Assembly (NCBI GenBank): GCA_029239355.1
Contig: JAQZAZ010000039.1
Coordinates: 1 to 36,761, forward strand
Direction of reading: 5' to 3'
Origin: Sphingobacterium sp.
Lineage (GTDB): Bacteria > Bacteroidota > Bacteroidia > Sphingobacteriales > Sphingobacteriaceae
Length of the DNA: 36,761 bases
Each line of letters begins with the position of its first letter. Position 1 is the first letter of the stretch. The translations under genes and the position numbers were made by a program. The notes under the pieces were generated by a model. It was not told the origin of the DNA and ran no database searches. It worked only from the letters and a program-made list of their open reading frames with translations. Below are positions 34,727 to 36,761 of this stretch, in pieces.

Positions 34727-35018
34727 CTACTTCTGACCTCTTTGGTGTGTGCGTTTTTTCTTCATTTTATTGGCAAAATCCTGTTCTTCATATCTTATCG
34801 CCATCCTGCGGCAGTTGCAAGGCTCTTCCCTCCTTTGCTCCCAGTTGATGGGCATGCTGATCGGTGGTTTCCTTATCATCGTAGGGCGTGAGCAGGAAGC
34901 CTGCCTTTTCCTTGACATCGGGCCACTCAAATCGCTGTAGCACAAAGTCGGCATAGCCGGACTCTATGAGCTCGCGAAACGAACTTTTGGTAACTTGTCC
35001 AAAGGGATTGTACAGCAT
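34727..35018 (-). pseudogene. Small protein of unknown function, possibly frameshifted
   Basis: The frame from ATG 35018 reads MLYNPFGQVTKSSFRELIES and then DFVLQRFEWPDVKEKAGFLLTPYDDKE, stopping at 34788. The overlapping frame then continues with RYEEQDFANKMKKKRTHQRG to 34727. A single indel near 34795 would join them into about 97 residues, but the first frame alone (76 residues) may also be the whole gene. I recognise no family. GC content is higher than in the neighbouring DUF4375 gene and like that of the DnaE gene, so it may belong to the same older segment. Confidence 0.4.
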
Positions 35019-35034
35019 AGGGCTAACTTAAGTT

Positions 35035-35640
35035 TTAATCAGTAAACTCATTCTTGTTCTTTCGGATGTAGTCAACCTGAATTTTTTGCAAGTTTTTAGC
35101 CTCATTAAGTTTGTAGAATTCCTCGTCAAATTTGTTTAACGGATTGTTCTCATAAGATTTACTAAAACCTTCTACCGTACCATCCTGATCTTCGGTTATT
35201 TTCGATTTCTCCTTTTCAAATGTTCTGTTTGCCCGCTCGGTCAGATCAGCAAATTGAGTAGCGCCAACTAATTTCAGCGCTTCTGGCAGCGCAGTAGCAA
35301 ATTGACCGCTTGAATTAAAATAAAACTGGTTATAACCACCATTATTTACTTCTGCTTCTAACCGGCCGATCATATAAATTGCTTGTCTCGATTTGTTCCA
35401 AGACAAGACGATTTCATATTCTTTATCATATGCCGCCGATAACTTACGAAAGAGGTTATCATAAACGACTTCCAATAACATGTCATCCGAAGTCGTATCA
35501 ATAGTTTGCTCGGTCAATGGAGTCTGGATTGATGGCTTATTGTTGTTTTGCTTCGTACGTTTAGAACAGCCAAACAAATTTAAAATCATTATTATTATAA
35601 TTCCAATGGTAATAATCTGTGTTCGCATTGATTTTATCAT
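35035..35640 (-). CDS. DUF4375 lipoprotein
   Basis: A 201-residue lipoprotein: hydrophobic leader with lipobox LFGC (Cys25), a polar linker, then a DUF4375 domain (about residues 60-190; WNKSRQAIYMIGRLEAEVNN followed by GGYNQFYFNSSG). DUF4375 includes the DNA-mimic protein DMP19 of Neisseria, but a lipoprotein form would be outside the cytoplasm, so DNA mimicry is unlikely here. AT-rich compared with the genes on both sides, which suggests an insertion between them. Confidence 0.82.
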   Translation of the reverse strand: MIKSMRTQIITIGIIIIMILNLFGCSKRTKQNNNKPSIQTPLTEQTIDTTSDDMLLEVVYDNLFRKLSAAYDKEYEIVLSWNKSRQAIYMIGRLEAEVNNGGYNQFYFNSSGQFATALPEALKLVGATQFADLTERANRTFEKEKSKITEDQDGTVEGFSKSYENNPLNKFDEEFYKLNEAKNLQKIQVDYIRKNKNEFTD

Positions 35641-35854
35641 CTTTAAATCTTTTTAGTACTCAAATATATATATTCAGTTATATATTTATATGGTTCGGAG
35701 TTATGCTTTTTATAATAGGTTTGTTTTACAAATTAAATAAGAGTCGCAGATGGAGGTGGCATCATTAATTGTATTGCAGAAGACGTTACCGCTTATCTAG
35801 CAGAATGAAGACGCTAATACAATTGCAGCCGATCGTGTTGGCCTCTAGTACAGG

Positions 35855-36761
35855 TTACTCACTCCGAGGGTCGGGCTTTAACGTCATCTTAGCACAGCGT
35901 ATCACCTCGATAGATGAACAACCATATTCGACAACAACTTTGCCCTCAATCAGATAGATTCCCGCACCGCGGAGCGGATATTTCACCAGTGTTTGTGGGA
36001 AGTGTACGGTATCAAAAAAGCGCCCCTCGGCATCGAGGAAAGTGCCGAATTTCATCAGGTCACCCCGTTTGGTCTTGACAAATTTCTCGCATACAAAATC
36101 CCCTACTAGACGCACTATTTTCCCTTCATGCAGATGGAGTTCGCTGGAGGGCATATCGCCCCGATAATCGCTCTTGGCCAGGTCAAACAAGGTACCAGTC
36201 ACACAAAAGCCGATCAGCTCGATCTCATCGTAATAGTCTTCCAAGATATCCTCCTCCAAAGGCGGTAGAATGGGTCTGCGGCTCTCGGTCTCAAAGAGGG
36301 CCATGTCTACAGTAGCAGGTTTATGCCTACTCATCAGCAGATGGGCCTCCCAGAGCAAGGCCTTCTTCCCTATCCCTGTAAATCGCAGGGCACCGACACG
36401 GATCAGAATAATGACCTGCTCGAGCCCCGCCTGCGTCCGCTTGACAAAGTCCTGCAAACTCTGATAATGACCATTGACATCCCGTTCTGAGATGATACGA
36501 TGAGCCAGTTTGCCTTCAAAATTGAGCAGACAGTCAAAACCCAGATAAATGGCCTTTCCGCGGATGGAGGTATTAAAGACCGACTGATTGACACATGGCA
36601 GGCAGATATTGGCGCCCGAAACCCGTGCTTCATTGACATAGACCTTGCGGTTGTAGAATCCGCCATAATTGTTGAGCACCGCAACCATAAACTCCAAGGG
36701 ATAATAGGTCTTGAGAAAAAGGCTCTGGTAACTCTCCACGGCAAAGGAAGCGGAGTGCGCC
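35855..36761 (-). CDS. DNA polymerase III alpha subunit (DnaE type), N-terminal part outside the window
   Basis: The minus-strand frame is open at the right edge; 301 codons of the C-terminal part are present. It starts in the conserved AHSASFAVESYQSLFLKTYY motif (compare HSAAYALVSYQTLWLK of DnaE), followed by YPLEFMVAVLNN, the helix-hairpin-helix-like LEQVIILIRVGALRFTGIGK, and an OB-fold near residues 200-270 (KIVRLVGDFVCEK, TKRGDLMKFGTFLDAEG). The protein is probably an error-prone or accessory DnaE copy (inference from divergent C-terminus). Its GC content is higher than that of the island genes, consistent with the ancestral chromosome or an older element. Confidence 0.88.
   Translation of the reverse strand, partial: AHSASFAVESYQSLFLKTYYPLEFMVAVLNNYGGFYNRKVYVNEARVSGANICLPCVNQSVFNTSIRGKAIYLGFDCLLNFEGKLAHRIISERDVNGHYQSLQDFVKRTQAGLEQVIILIRVGALRFTGIGKKALLWEAHLLMSRHKPATVDMALFETESRRPILPPLEEDILEDYYDEIELIGFCVTGTLFDLAKSDYRGDMPSSELHLHEGKIVRLVGDFVCEKFVKTKRGDLMKFGTFLDAEGRFFDTVHFPQTLVKYPLRGAGIYLIEGKVVVEYGCSSIEVIRCAKMTLKPDPRSE

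Overview
The window reads as chromosomal accessory DNA from a Bacteroidota bacterium, most likely of the Sphingobacteriaceae (Sphingobacterium or Pedobacter type). The basis is AT-rich intergenic DNA, mostly TAA stops, few Shine-Dalgarno sequences, -7 boxes of the TAnnTTTG type, many lipoproteins, and the AraC, HxlR, SDR and CDC-like families typical of that phylum. No species can be named from sequence alone.

Left part (1-14.7 kb). A truncated HNH nuclease, a Nudix hydrolase and two small unknown genes come first. Then follows a long run of oxidoreductase genes with their regulators: an AraC regulator, a short-chain dehydrogenase (SDR), a second SDR operon (SDR, SDR, NTF2-like lipoprotein, atypical SDR), a broken ketosteroid-isomerase-like gene, an HxlR regulator divergent from an Old Yellow Enzyme homologue, a secreted transglutaminase-like protein, two tandem SDRs, an AraC regulator, a secreted serine hydrolase and a Crp/Fnr remnant. 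Two SDR promoters share an operator made of two direct half-sites 21 bp apart. Both HxlR genes in the window have inverted repeats in their divergent promoter regions.

Centre (14.7-24.3 kb). This holds the most interesting system: a tightly packed five-gene minus-strand operon of predicted lipoproteins. In transcription order it encodes two short CDC-like (thiol-activated cytolysin family) proteins, a lipoprotein of unknown fold, one long CDC-like protein with an extra C-terminal region, and an S41 protease with a PDZ domain. It resembles the two-component CDCL antibacterial pore formers of Bacteroidota, with a candidate self-protection lipoprotein and a dedicated protease added. A repeat of about 110 bp lies in the same orientation on both sides of the operon.

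Right part (24.3-36.8 kb). An EF-Tu-domain-3-like protein ends at a strong hairpin terminator. Next come a membrane protein gene broken by two in-frame amber codons, a secreted protein without a normal start codon, an AraC regulator with an extended-SDR reductase, an orphan PoNi-type immunity gene, a GNAT acetyltransferase, an EthD gene divergent from a second HxlR gene across a perfect 20-bp palindrome, an aldo/keto reductase remnant just ahead of an intact aldo/keto reductase, an SDR and AraC pair paralogous to the one at 11-13 kb, a DUF4375 lipoprotein, and the C-terminal part of a DnaE polymerase that runs off the right edge.

Overall this is a mosaic region: inducible small-molecule redox modules that were repeatedly duplicated and partly decayed, together with interbacterial conflict genes (CDC-like pore formers, an orphan immunity gene). 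No tRNA, rRNA, CRISPR array or intact transposase was seen.
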